From Albimonas marina (GTDB lineage Bacteria; Pseudomonadota; Alphaproteobacteria; Rhodobacterales; Rhodobacteraceae), in the NCBI RefSeq assembly GCF_029223255.1, contig NZ_JARHUC010000001.1:434001-498000 (forward strand): DNA of 64,000 nt, written 5' to 3'. The notes beneath the pieces are model-generated. The model was given only the letters and a program-made list of their open reading frames with translations. It did no database searches and had not been told where the DNA came from. Made by a program: the position numbers and the translations under genes. Shown one piece after another: positions 46,282-53,907 of this stretch (position 1 is the stretch's first letter; each line of letters opens with the position of its first letter).

Positions 46282-47097
46282 ATGCGCGCCCGTCCCCCCC
46301 GTCCCGTCCGCCTCGTCGCCGCCCTCCGCGGAGGCGTGGGCCGGGTCCTGCGGGCGCCGCGCGCGCTCGCGGCGGCCTTCGGCGGGCTGGCGCTGGCCGG
46401 GCTGATCGCGGCGCCGGGCATGGCGCCGGCGCAGGACGCGGACGCCGCCGCGCCGCTGACGGTGGTGGAGCTGTTCACCTCGCAGGGCTGCTCCTCCTGC
46501 CCGCCGGCGGACGAGCTGCTGGCCGAGCTCGCCGCCCGGCCTGACGTGCTCGCCCTGTCGCTGCATGTCGACTACTGGGACTACCTGGGCTGGAAGGACG
46601 CCTTCGCGATGCCCGCCTTCACCAAGCGCCAGGTGGCCTATGGCGAGGCGGCGGGCGCGCGCTCGGTCTACACGCCGCAGATGATCGTGCAGGGCGACGC
46701 GCGCATGGTCGGCTCTCATCGCGACAAGGTGCTGGCGGCGGTGGCCGCGGCCGCCGGCCGCCCGCGCCCGGCCGAGATCCGCATCCGCGAGCTGGGCGAG
46801 GGGCTGGAGGTCCGCGTCCGGCCGCTGGTCGCCGACGCGCCGGCGGGGGTCCTGTGGTTCGTGACCTTCCACAACCCCGAGCCGATCATGATCCCCAAGG
46901 GCGAGAACGCGGGCCGCGAGGTCGCCTACCGCAACGTGGCGCGCAGCTGGATGAAGCTCGGCCGCTGGGACGGCTCGGGCGAGGCGGTCTACGCGGCCCC
47001 GGCCCCCTCGGGCGACGCGCCGGGGGCGGGCGTCGCGGTGATCCTCCAGCAGGGCTACGTCGGTCCAGTGCTGGCCGCCGCCCGCCTGGAGCGCTGA
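46282..47097 (+). CDS. DUF1223 secreted thioredoxin-like protein
   Basis: 271 residues. An N-terminal signal (basic stretch, then AAFGGLALAGLIAAPGMAPA, cleavage near AQ-DAD at 51) exports it. The mature domain has the DUF1223 opening LTVVELFTSQGCSSCPPAD with a thioredoxin-type CxxC (Cys70, Cys73), then HVDYWDYLGWKD and VYTPQMIVQG. A periplasmic thiol role is likely but unproven. The start is the ATG with CCGGAGG seven bases before it; an in-frame GTG 21 bp upstream is weaker. In related genomes it often lies next to acnA; here a chemoreceptor and usg lie between. Confidence 0.9.
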   Translation: MRARPPRPVRLVAALRGGVGRVLRAPRALAAAFGGLALAGLIAAPGMAPAQDADAAAPLTVVELFTSQGCSSCPPADELLAELAARPDVLALSLHVDYWDYLGWKDAFAMPAFTKRQVAYGEAAGARSVYTPQMIVQGDARMVGSHRDKVLAAVAAAAGRPRPAEIRIRELGEGLEVRVRPLVADAPAGVLWFVTFHNPEPIMIPKGENAGREVAYRNVARSWMKLGRWDGSGEAVYAAPAPSGDAPGAGVAVILQQGYVGPVLAAARLER

Positions 47098-47421
47098 GCG
47101 CCGGCGCCCGGGCGCGACGCGCGACCGGGGCGCGACGCAGCCAAGCCCGCCCGCAGGGCGCCTGTAGACCGTTTGTTTTCAAGGGCGCGGCCGTCCGCTC
47201 AGGGCGCGCGAGGGCCGATCTTCGCGCCGAGCCCCGCAGGGCGCCGCCGCCTTCGCGGCCGGGTCCCGCCGTCGCGTCGGGTCGGACAGGCGCCTCGCCG
47301 AGGTGTTTCGCAGAACAGGAGGGCCGACGTGCGGCGTGCGCCGCGAGGGCGAAGGTCGGGGAAGGCGGAGGCAGGGCGCGTCGCGGACGGGGCGGATCGC
47401 CTTGCCCAGGGCGCGAGGCCC
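47098..47421. other. 324-bp spacer with a dispersed repeat
   Basis: It lies between convergent DUF1223 and acyltransferase genes and contains a 33-bp repeat (47131-47163) identical to one at 62304. An AT-rich patch CCGTTTGTTTTCAAGG follows at 47169-47184. No gene was recognised. Confidence 0.5.
47131..47163 (+). repeat. 33-bp dispersed intergenic repeat, copy 1
   Basis: Identical over 33 bp to 62304-62336. A 23-bp core is also present inverted at 50726-50748. It contains CGCGACGCAG and the internal near-palindrome GCCCGCAGGGC. Confidence 0.7.
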
Positions 47422-48381
47422 TCAGCCGGTCTCCCCGCGGGCGGCGCGGATGCGCTCGCCCCGCGGACGGGTCTTCCAGCGGCGGTGCAGCCAGAACCAC
47501 TGCTCGGGCCAGCGCTCGACCCAGGCGCCGAGGCGCGCGTTGACCTCGGCCATCATCGTCTCGGCGTCGGAGCGGGGGATCTCCGGCTCGAACAGCACCG
47601 AGAAGCGGCCGTCGGGCAGGCGCAGGCCGCGGGCGGGGATCAGGGCGGCGTCGAAGCGCAGGGCGAGCTCGGCGGCGGCCAGCGCCGTCTCCGCCTCATG
47701 GCCCAGGAAGGGGATCAGGGGCGAGCCGGTCTGGCGCTGGTCGACCAGGATCAGCGCCACGCCCTTGCGCGCCACGTGGCGCAGCAGCGTCCGGGTCCCG
47801 TCCCGCCCCTTGTGCAGCACCGGCGTCCCGGCATGGGCGATCATCTTCTGCGACCAGGCGTCGAACAGCGGATTGTTGAAGGCCCGGTAGATCAGCGCGC
47901 AGTCGCGTCCGGCGCCGGGCGTCCCGTCCGGCCCCGCCTCCAGCTCCGCCGAGGCGCGCCGCACCGCGAGGCGGATCGATTCCCAGTTGCCGAAATGGGC
48001 GGTGACCAGCACCACGCCGCGGCCCGAGGCGAGGGCGGCGCGCAGGGGGGCGGCGTCCTCGATCGCCACGCGGTCGGGGTCGGCGGCGATGCGCTCGAGG
48101 TCGAGGTATTCCGCCGCCGCGCGGGCGAAGTGGCCGCAGACCTCGGCGGTCAGGCGGCGGGCCTCGGCGCGGTCGGCCCCGGGGCGCACCAGCGCGAGGT
48201 TCGCGGCGACCCGCTTCACCAGCCCCGGCCACAGCGGCCCGACGACCCGGCCCGCGGCCTGCGCCCAGCCCTCGCCCGGCAGAGCGAGCGACGTCGCCTG
48301 CAGCAGCCGCGCGCCCGCCATCTCGATCCGGTCGAGGATCCGGCGGGGCCAGGAGCGCGGACGGCCCGCCGCCCGGCTCAT
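47422..48381 (-). CDS. Lipid A biosynthesis lauroyl/acyl acyltransferase (LpxL/HtrB family)
   Basis: 319 residues. Adds a secondary acyl chain to lipid A, or possibly to another lipid, at the inner face of the inner membrane. The N-terminal amphipathic region is followed by the HX4(D/E) acyltransferase motif TAHFGNWE (His129). Further landmarks are RAFNNPLFD, HKGRDGTRTLLRHVARKG, LVDQRQTGSPLIPFLG and the C-terminal WPEQWFWLHRRWKTRP. The start ATG overlaps the stop of the upstream EamA transporter gene by 4 bp. The two are co-transcribed, and probably also with the nitrile hydratase genes. Confidence 0.92.
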   Translation of the reverse strand: MSRAAGRPRSWPRRILDRIEMAGARLLQATSLALPGEGWAQAAGRVVGPLWPGLVKRVAANLALVRPGADRAEARRLTAEVCGHFARAAAEYLDLERIAADPDRVAIEDAAPLRAALASGRGVVLVTAHFGNWESIRLAVRRASAELEAGPDGTPGAGRDCALIYRAFNNPLFDAWSQKMIAHAGTPVLHKGRDGTRTLLRHVARKGVALILVDQRQTGSPLIPFLGHEAETALAAAELALRFDAALIPARGLRLPDGRFSVLFEPEIPRSDAETMMAEVNARLGAWVERWPEQWFWLHRRWKTRPRGERIRAARGETG

Positions 48382-49274
48382 GACGCCTGCCCGGCGCGCA
48401 CCCGCTCGCGCCACCACACGTAGAGGCCGGCGCCGACGACCACGACCGCGCCCACCACCGTCCAGCCGTCGGGGAACTGGCCGAAGACGACCAGGCCCCA
48501 GATCGCCGAGAACACCAGGCCCAGGTAGCTGATCGGCGCGATGGTCGAGGCCGAGGCGCGGCGCAGCGCCAGGATCATCAGCATGTGTCCGCACCCTCCG
48601 ATCACGCCGAACAGGCCCATCACGATCCCGTCCTGCCACGAGGGCGTGGACCAGTGGAAGGGGACCACCAGGCTCGCCAGCAGGGCGCCGCCCATGGCGG
48701 TGTAGAAGAACGCGGTCCACGGGCTTTCGGACTGGCCCATCCAGCGGGTGGCGATGGCGTAGGAGGCGTAGCAGAAGGCCGAGGCCAGCGGCAGGATCAT
48801 CGCCGGCGTGAACACGTCCGTGCCGGGGCGGATGATGATCATCGCGCCCACGAAGCCGATCGCGACCCCGGTCCAGCGGCGGGGGCCGACCTTCTCCTTC
48901 AGCAGGAAGAAGGCGAGGATGGTCATGAACAGGGGGGCGACCTCGAAGATCGCCACCGCCTCGGCGATCTGCATGGTCTGCAGGGCGGTGAAGAAGCACA
49001 TGGTGGCGCCGAAGGGCATCACCGCGCGGATCACCTGCAGCCCCGGCTGGGAGGTGCGGATCACCCGGCCCATGCGCGGGGCCAGCAGCACCACCGTCCA
49101 GAAGGCCTGGCTGGCGTAGCGCGCCCAGACGACCATCACCGGGTCGTGACGCTCGACCAGCCACTTGGCCACCACGTCCATGGTGGAGAAGAAGACGAGC
49201 GCGCCGATGTAGAGGAGGATGCCGCGCAGCTCGGAGCCGGGCGCATCGGCTCCCGAGCCTGCGGAAGCGGTCAT
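48378..49274 (-). CDS. EamA/DMT-superfamily transporter
   Basis: 298 residues with ten hydrophobic segments in two EamA repeats. The first repeat includes FFSTMDVVAKWLV and ALQTMQIAEAVAIFEVAPLF; the second includes APISYLGLVFSAIWGLVVFGQFP. The C-terminus is cytoplasmic and basic (WWRERVRAGQAS). DMT carriers export or import metabolites such as amino acids. The 55-bp distance to the upstream nitrile hydratase alpha gene on the same strand suggests one transcript, so a link to nitrile or amide metabolism is possible but unproven. Confidence 0.88.
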   Translation of the reverse strand: MTASAGSGADAPGSELRGILLYIGALVFFSTMDVVAKWLVERHDPVMVVWARYASQAFWTVVLLAPRMGRVIRTSQPGLQVIRAVMPFGATMCFFTALQTMQIAEAVAIFEVAPLFMTILAFFLLKEKVGPRRWTGVAIGFVGAMIIIRPGTDVFTPAMILPLASAFCYASYAIATRWMGQSESPWTAFFYTAMGGALLASLVVPFHWSTPSWQDGIVMGLFGVIGGCGHMLMILALRRASASTIAPISYLGLVFSAIWGLVVFGQFPDGWTVVGAVVVVGAGLYVWWRERVRAGQAS

Positions 49275-49329
49275 CTTGCGGGCGGCGTCCGGATCGGGAG
49301 CCGTCGGGGCAGGGGCGTCCGAGGGCGGG

Positions 49330-50022
49330 TCATCGCGCGGCGGCGCCCGCGCCGGGGCCGTCCGGCAGGCGCGGCACGGCCACGCCGATCATGCAGTCGC
49401 GATCGACCAGCGCGGCCAGCCGCTCCTCGGACCAGCCCTCGGTCCCGGCGGGGCGGGCGGGGAGCACCAGGTAGCGCATGTCGGCGGTGGAGTCGTGGAC
49501 CCGCACCGCCACCTCGTCGGGCAGGTCGAGGCCGAACTCCGACAGCACCCGGCGCGGCTCGATCACCACGCGGGAGCGGTAGGCGCGCTGCTTGTACCAG
49601 TCCGGCGGCAGGCCCAGCAGGGTGCGCGGGTAGCACGAGCACAGCGTGCAGACGATGACGTTGTGGGTGGCCGCGTCGTTCTCGACCACCACCAGCTTCA
49701 GCGCGTCGATGTCGGCGCCGAGCTCGCGCGAGGCGGCGGAGCCGTCGGCGAGCAGGCGGGCCTTGTACTCCGGGTCCACCCAGGCGCGCGCCACCACCTT
49801 CGCGCCCATGGCGGGGGAGCGGGCGTCCATCTTGGCGATGGCCTCGGCGATCTGGGCCTCGGTGAAGATCCCCTTCTCGACCAGCAGCTCGCGCACCGCG
49901 ATCTCCAGCGCCTGCGCCTCGGTGAGGGGGGCGTCCTGGTCGGCGCGGTAGGGGTGGCCGGAGGGGCTCATCCCCTCGTGGCTGTGGTGGGGGTGATCGT
50001 GGTCGTGGTGGTCATGGGGCAT
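49330..50022 (-). CDS. Cobalt-type nitrile hydratase alpha subunit / thiocyanate hydrolase gamma-like subunit
   Basis: 230 residues. The metal site is VCTLCSC with Cys125, Cys128 and Cys130; Thr at the third position marks the cobalt type, whereas the iron type has Ser. The remainder fits the family: ALEIAVRELLVEKG, GAKVVARAWVDPEYKARLL, TLLGLPPDWYKQRAYRSRVV and VHDSTADMRYLVLP. The first 15 residues hold eight His and four Asp (MPHDHHDHDHPHHSH), a possible cobalt-handling tail. Its start overlaps the preceding gene by 11 bp and has GGAG eight bases upstream. Because the beta subunit is split, this may be the gamma subunit of a thiocyanate-hydrolase-like heterotrimer. Confidence 0.92.
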   Translation of the reverse strand: MPHDHHDHDHPHHSHEGMSPSGHPYRADQDAPLTEAQALEIAVRELLVEKGIFTEAQIAEAIAKMDARSPAMGAKVVARAWVDPEYKARLLADGSAASRELGADIDALKLVVVENDAATHNVIVCTLCSCYPRTLLGLPPDWYKQRAYRSRVVIEPRRVLSEFGLDLPDEVAVRVHDSTADMRYLVLPARPAGTEGWSEERLAALVDRDCMIGVAVPRLPDGPGAGAAAR

Positions 50023-50305
50023 CGGTCGTCTCCGCGTCCGCGACCGGCTCCAGCCAGTGGGCGTAGATCTCGGCGTCGAGCGTGTCGTCGGGGCGCTCGG
50101 CGGCGTCGCCCCAGAGCTCGCGCATGGTGAAGCGCACCCGCAGCAGGGGCTTCTTCTCGGCGGGCAGGCCGTAGGCGAGCTGCTCGGGGTTGCCGAACTC
50201 GCCCAGGCGCCGCTCGATCACGCCGGTCTTGCCGCGCAGGTACCAGGGCGTGCGCAGGTGGAAGCCCTTGGGCCGCCAGTCCTTGACCCGGACCCGCTCA
50301 GGCAT
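50012..50305 (-). CDS. Nitrile hydratase beta subunit, C-terminal half (SH3-like; SCNase alpha / ToyK-type)
   Basis: 97 residues equal to the C-terminal barrel of a nitrile hydratase beta subunit: HLRTPWYLRGKTGVIERR, GNPEQLAYGLP, LLRVRFTMRELWG and a final acidic tail. It begins with its own ATG, has CCGGAGA eight bases upstream, and overlaps the N-terminal-half gene by 8 bp. It is thus an independent gene rather than the product of a sequencing error. In thiocyanate hydrolase the alpha subunit has this identity. The SH3-like domain packs against the alpha-type subunit and supplies active-site arginines in family structures. Confidence 0.88.
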   Translation of the reverse strand: MPERVRVKDWRPKGFHLRTPWYLRGKTGVIERRLGEFGNPEQLAYGLPAEKKPLLRVRFTMRELWGDAAERPDDTLDAEIYAHWLEPVADAETTDAP

Positions 50306-50651
50306 CGGACGTCTCCGGGGACGCCCCCAGCGAGGCCTCGCCGTAGGTGGTTCCGCGGGCCTTCACCTCGGCCAGCTTGGCCGCCAGCTCGGTCGGCGTG
50401 AAGGCGCCGGCCTCGACGAGGTTGCGGGTCACCGATTCGATCCAGCGCTCGTAGTAGGTCATGGTCTCGAAGGATTCGGGGCCCATGTCCTCCAGCACGC
50501 GGCGCAGGCCGTCGACGGTGAACATGCCGTTGGAGGTGGCGAGCACCATCAACGCGTCGACGCGCTTCTCCCAAAGGGCGAAGTCGTGCTGGGAGGGGTC
50601 GATCTCCCCCGCGGGCAGGCCGCCCATGTCGTGCCAGGATCTCTCGGTCAT
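50298..50651 (-). CDS. Nitrile hydratase beta subunit, N-terminal half (SCNase beta / ToyJ-type)
   Basis: 117 residues matching the helical N-terminal part of nitrile hydratase beta: the start HDMGGLPAGE, FALWEKRVDALMVLATSNG, and TYYERWIESVTRNLVEAGAF, which is the classic YYERW segment. The family's full beta subunit is about 220 residues; this piece plus the next (97) adds to 214. The order N-half, C-half, alpha is the order of scnB-scnA-scnC in thiocyanate hydrolase. No clear ribosome-binding site precedes the ATG. No cobalt-insertion activator gene was seen in the window. Confidence 0.88.
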   Translation of the reverse strand: MTERSWHDMGGLPAGEIDPSQHDFALWEKRVDALMVLATSNGMFTVDGLRRVLEDMGPESFETMTYYERWIESVTRNLVEAGAFTPTELAAKLAEVKARGTTYGEASLGASPETSDA

Positions 50652-50725
50652 GGAGCGGAGGCTACGCCCGCCCGCGCGCGGCGCCAAGCCCATGCGAACG
50701 GCGCGGAGCGGGGAGGCGGGGACGG

Positions 50726-50748
50726 AGGCGCCCTGCGGGCGGGCTTGG
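50726..50748 (-). repeat. Dispersed intergenic repeat, inverted copy
   Basis: The reverse complement of this 23-bp segment is identical to the core of the repeats at 47141-47163 and 62314-62336. Confidence 0.65.
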
Positions 50749-50844
50749 GCATCCGGCGAAAGGGCGCGAGGAGGGCCGGAGGCGGGCGCGTCCGGCCGGC
50801 GGGGAGAGGCCCCGGGTCGAGCCCGGGGCGCCCTCTCGCCCGGG

Positions 50845-50965
50845 GCCGCCTCGCCCTGTGCGCCGCCTCGCGCCGGGGCCGCCTCGCGCTGCGGCCGCCC
50901 CGCCCTGTGCGCGGCTCGCGCCGGGGCCGCCTCGCGCTGCGGTCGCCTCGCCCTGTGCGCCGCCC
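50845..50965. repeat. 48-49-bp tandem repeat, 2.5 copies
   Basis: Units start at 50845 (49 bp), 50894 (48 bp) and 50942 (partial). Each begins G(C/T)CGCC(T/C)CGCCCTGTGCGC. Copies differ at few positions, so the duplication is recent. Confidence 0.7.
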
Positions 50966-50977
50966 CAGCGCCAGGGG

Positions 50978-51646
50978 TCAGCGGCGGAAGACGAGGGCGA
51001 GGTTGTTGGCGGGCATCTCGATCCGCGTCTCCAGCGTCATCCCGTGCAGGGCGGCCAGCGCCACCACGTCCGCCAGCGGGCGCACGCCCCAGGCGGGGTC
51101 GCGCTCCTGCAAGGTGCGGTGGAAGGCGAGGTTGGAGGGGGCGGTGCCCTCGGCCAGCAGGAACGGGCCGTAGAGGATCGCGCGCCCGCCCTCGCCAAGC
51201 GCCCTGGCGGCGCCGGCGAACAGGCCCTCGGCCACCCGCCACGGCGCGATATGGATCACGTTGGCGCAGAACACCGCCTGCAGCGGCCCGTGGGTGAGGG
51301 CGAGCGCGGCGGGCCAGTCCTCGGTCGCGTCGAGGCGGATGGGCTCGGCGAGGTTGGGCAGGCCCTCATGCTCGCGCCAGGCGCGGATCGAGCGGATGTG
51401 CAGGGGATCGGGGTCCGACGGGATCCAGGTCATCGCGGGCAGGGCCTCGGCCCCCGCGACCGCGTGCTGGCCGGGGCCGGAGCCAATCTCGAGCAGGGGG
51501 CCGCGCTCCCCGGCGAGGACGTCCTTCAGCATCCCGGCGATGGGGCCGGCGTTGCGCAGGGCGGCGGGGGCGACCAGGCGCTCGGCCGTCTCGTCCTCGT
51601 AGCGGGGGCGGGAAGCGGCGGGGTCCTGGGGATCGGGGTCGGTCAT
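50978..51646 (-). CDS. DUF938 family SAM-dependent methyltransferase-like protein
   Basis: 222 residues. The SAM-binding motif I is LLEIGSGPGQH near residue 51, followed by PSDPDPLHIRSIRAW and VFCANVIHIAPWRV (motif post-I and the DUF938 signature), then YGPFLLAEG. The family is widespread, cytoplasmic and of unknown substrate. It is divergent from the N-formylglutamate amidohydrolase gene across 129 bp. Confidence 0.9.
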   Translation of the reverse strand: MTDPDPQDPAASRPRYEDETAERLVAPAALRNAGPIAGMLKDVLAGERGPLLEIGSGPGQHAVAGAEALPAMTWIPSDPDPLHIRSIRAWREHEGLPNLAEPIRLDATEDWPAALALTHGPLQAVFCANVIHIAPWRVAEGLFAGAARALGEGGRAILYGPFLLAEGTAPSNLAFHRTLQERDPAWGVRPLADVVALAALHGMTLETRIEMPANNLALVFRR

Positions 51647-51775
51647 GGCAAGCCTCCGGTTCGGGGGGGAGGGAACGCCTCGCGCCCGGCCGGGTCAAGG
51701 GGGGCGACGGCGCTTCCCTTGCCAGCCGCGGCGGGGCGCCTATGCTCGCGGGCGTTCCCCCGGACCGGAGTTCCC

Positions 51776-52537
51776 ATGCCCTCCATGCCCGCCTTCGAGC
51801 TGGTCAATCCCGACGGCGATCCCTCGGTGCTGCTGCTGTGCGACCACGCCTCCAACGCGGTGCCGGCGGAGGTGAACGGGGGCGACCTGGGCCTGCCGCC
51901 CGAGGACATGGCCCGCCACATCGCCTACGACGTGGGCGCGCGGGGGCTGACGCTGCGGCTGGCGGCGCGGCTGGGGGTTCCGGCGGTGCTGTCGACCTTC
52001 TCGCGGCTGGTGATCGACCCCAACCGGGGCGAGGACGACCCGACGCTGATCATGAAGCTCAACGACGGCTCGGTGATCCCGGCGAACCGGGGCGTGGACG
52101 CGGCCGAGACCGAGGCGCGGCTCGACGCCTGGCACCGGCCCTACCACCAGGCGATCCGGTCGCGGATCGACGCGGCCGAGGCGCAGGGCGTGCGCCCGGC
52201 GCTGATCTCGATGCACTCGTTCACGCCGCAGTTTCGCGGCCGCCCGCCCCGGCCCTGGCACGTGGGCGTGCTGTGGGACCGCGACGGGCGCCTGCCGATC
52301 CCGCTGATGGAGATCCTGCGCGAGGAGCCCGACCTGGTGATCGGCGACAACGAGCCCTACACCGGCGCGCTCTCGGGCGACTGCATGTGGACCCACGGCA
52401 CCTGCCGCGGCCTGCCCAACGCCCTGATCGAGGTGCGCAACGACCTGATCGCGGATGCGCAGGGCGAGGCGATCTGGGCCGAGCGCCTGGCCCCGATCCT
52501 CGAGCAGGCGCTGGACCGGATGCGCGCGGGCGCCTAG
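51776..52537 (+). CDS. N-formylglutamate amidohydrolase family protein (HutG-like)
   Basis: 253 residues. The family hydrolyses N-formylglutamate to formate and glutamate at the end of one histidine degradation route. Landmarks are LLCDHASNAVP, FSRLVIDPNRGEDDPTLI, PYHQAIRSRID, ISMHSFTPQFRG and LIEVRNDLI. The ATG follows CCGGAG by a short gap. No hut genes are nearby, so the true substrate may be another N-formyl or N-acyl amino acid. It is followed after 66 bp by a DUF1244 gene on the same strand. Confidence 0.9.
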   Translation: MPSMPAFELVNPDGDPSVLLLCDHASNAVPAEVNGGDLGLPPEDMARHIAYDVGARGLTLRLAARLGVPAVLSTFSRLVIDPNRGEDDPTLIMKLNDGSVIPANRGVDAAETEARLDAWHRPYHQAIRSRIDAAEAQGVRPALISMHSFTPQFRGRPPRPWHVGVLWDRDGRLPIPLMEILREEPDLVIGDNEPYTGALSGDCMWTHGTCRGLPNALIEVRNDLIADAQGEAIWAERLAPILEQALDRMRAGA

Positions 52538-52603
52538 ATCGGGGGTCGAGGCCGCGCCGCCGCCCCTGACGCAGGGGCCCGCGCGCGGAGGATGGAGGAT
52601 CCC

Positions 52604-52900
52604 ATGGACGACGCCACCCGCACCGAGCTTGAGGCCGCCGCCTTCCGCCGCCTGCGCGATCACCTGCGCGAGCGGACGGACGTGCAGAACATCGACCTGA
52701 TGAACCTGGCCGGCTTCTGCCGAAACTGCCTGAGCCGCTGGTACCAGGAGGCCGCCGCCGAGCGGGGGCTGGAGATGTCGAAGGACGAGGGCCGCGAGAT
52801 CGTCTACGGCATGCCCTACGACGAGTGGCGCGCCCGGCACCAGACCGAGGCCGGCCCCGACAAGCAGGCCGCCTTCGAGAAGAACCGCCCCGACCACTGA
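52604..52900 (+). CDS. DUF1244 domain protein (SMc04008-like)
   Basis: 98 residues, a small helical protein family common in proteobacteria with no assigned function. Highly conserved segments are RTELEAAAFRRLRDHLRER, DVQNIDLMNLAGFCRNCLSR and the cysteine pair in CRNC. The start at MDDATRTE was chosen because GGAGGA lies just before it; an ATG 12 bp upstream is possible. It is probably co-transcribed with the amidohydrolase. Confidence 0.9.
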   Translation: MDDATRTELEAAAFRRLRDHLRERTDVQNIDLMNLAGFCRNCLSRWYQEAAAERGLEMSKDEGREIVYGMPYDEWRARHQTEAGPDKQAAFEKNRPDH

Positions 52901-52948
52901 ACCCAGCCGCGCGCCCCGCCCGAGGGCGGCCGCCCGGCCCGCCGCGCA

Positions 52949-53102
52949 GGCGCCGCGTCGGCCGTCGCGCCCGTGCGACGGGTCCGCCCGCGGCGCGTGG
53001 CGGGCCGGGCGCCGGCTGGCGACCGTCGCCATCGGCGCGACGCCCGCCCTGCGCCGCGGGCGCGCGCGGGGCAGGGGCGGAAGGCCCGACGCGGCGCCTC
53101 CG
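52949..53102. repeat. MITE/REP-like intergenic element, copy B
   Basis: Homologous in two blocks to copy A at 28959-29160, with a shorter middle. Ends carry GGCGCCGCGTC and its inverse GACGCGGCGCC. It lies in the 223-bp spacer between convergent DUF1244 and SDR genes. Confidence 0.55.
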
Positions 53103-53123
53103 GCGCGGGCGGCGAGCGGGCCC

Positions 53124-53900
53124 TCAGGCGGTCAGGCGGCGCCAGGCCCTGAAATAGAGCTGGTTGGGCAGGCGGTTCAGCAGCCTCAGGAACCAGGTGA
53201 AGCGGCGGGGGAAGGCGATCTCGAACCCCGGGCGGGCGAGCCCGTCGGCGATCCGCTGCGCGGCCTCCTGCGGCTGCATCAGGAACGGCATCTCGAAGGC
53301 GTTGACCGCGGTCGCCTCGGTCTCGACGAAGCCGGGGTTGATGACCGAGATCCGCACCCCGAGGTCCATGAGGTCCAGCGCCAGGCTCTCGGCCATCGCG
53401 ATCAGCCCGGCCTTGGTGGCCGAGTAGGCCGCGGCCTGGGGCAGGCCGCCGTAGCCCGCGACCGAGGCGGTGATCGCCACGTGCCCCGAGCCGCGCGCGA
53501 TCATCGCCTTCATCGCCGGATCCAGCGCGTTGACCACCCCGCCCAGGTTCACGTCGAAGGTCTTGCGGGCCTTGGCCGCGTCGAACTCCTGCGCGCGCAT
53601 CGGCAGGTAGACGCCCGCGTTCAGCACCGCCAGCGCCAGCGGGCCCTCGGCCTCGATCTCCGCCACGATGCGGGCCATCGCCTCGGGGTCGGTCACGTCC
53701 CCCGGCGTCGGGATCACCCGGCCCGGCCCCGCGACGACCGCCAGCGCCTCGAGCTTCTCGGCCGAGCGGGCGGTGGCATGCACCGTCCAGCCGCGGGAGG
53801 CGAGCTCCAGCGTCAGCGCCCGCCCGATGCCGCCCGAGGCGCCGGTGATCCACGCGACCCCGTCCTGCGGCCGCATCACCTGGTCGAAGACGTTGCTCAT
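53124..53900 (-). CDS. Short-chain dehydrogenase/reductase
   Basis: 258 residues, classical SDR. The cofactor motif TGASGGIG is at 19-26, NAG at about 94-96, and the catalytic residues are Ser146, Tyr159 and Lys163 (YSATK). ATARS after the second strand suggests NADP preference (weak). The basic C-terminus FPRRFTWFLRLLNRLPNQLY could be membrane-associated. It lies 7 bp after a DUF6134 gene on the same strand and belongs to a minus-strand set with a ChrR-like protein. Confidence 0.92.
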   Translation of the reverse strand: MSNVFDQVMRPQDGVAWITGASGGIGRALTLELASRGWTVHATARSAEKLEALAVVAGPGRVIPTPGDVTDPEAMARIVAEIEAEGPLALAVLNAGVYLPMRAQEFDAAKARKTFDVNLGGVVNALDPAMKAMIARGSGHVAITASVAGYGGLPQAAAYSATKAGLIAMAESLALDLMDLGVRISVINPGFVETEATAVNAFEMPFLMQPQEAAQRIADGLARPGFEIAFPRRFTWFLRLLNRLPNQLYFRAWRRLTA

Positions 53901-53907
53901 CGCGCCC

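Larger units (their letters stand above)
50652..50977. other. 326-bp spacer with tandem and dispersed repeats
   Basis: Upstream of the nitrile hydratase operon. It contains an inverted copy of the 23-bp dispersed repeat (50726-50748) and 2.5 copies of a 48-49-bp tandem repeat (50845-50965). No gene was recognised. The operon's promoter should be here but no good -35/-10 pair was seen. Confidence 0.5.

Noticed and set aside
45612-46478. Possible 288-residue minus-strand protein
   Set aside because: It overlaps the start of the DUF1223 gene, has low-complexity Ala/Arg/Pro content, and shows no recognised motif.
50012-50651. Split nitrile hydratase beta caused by a frameshift error
   Set aside because: The second gene has its own ATG and GGAGA site at normal distance, the 8-bp overlap is clean, and three-subunit relatives with the same split are known; still worth confirming by reads.
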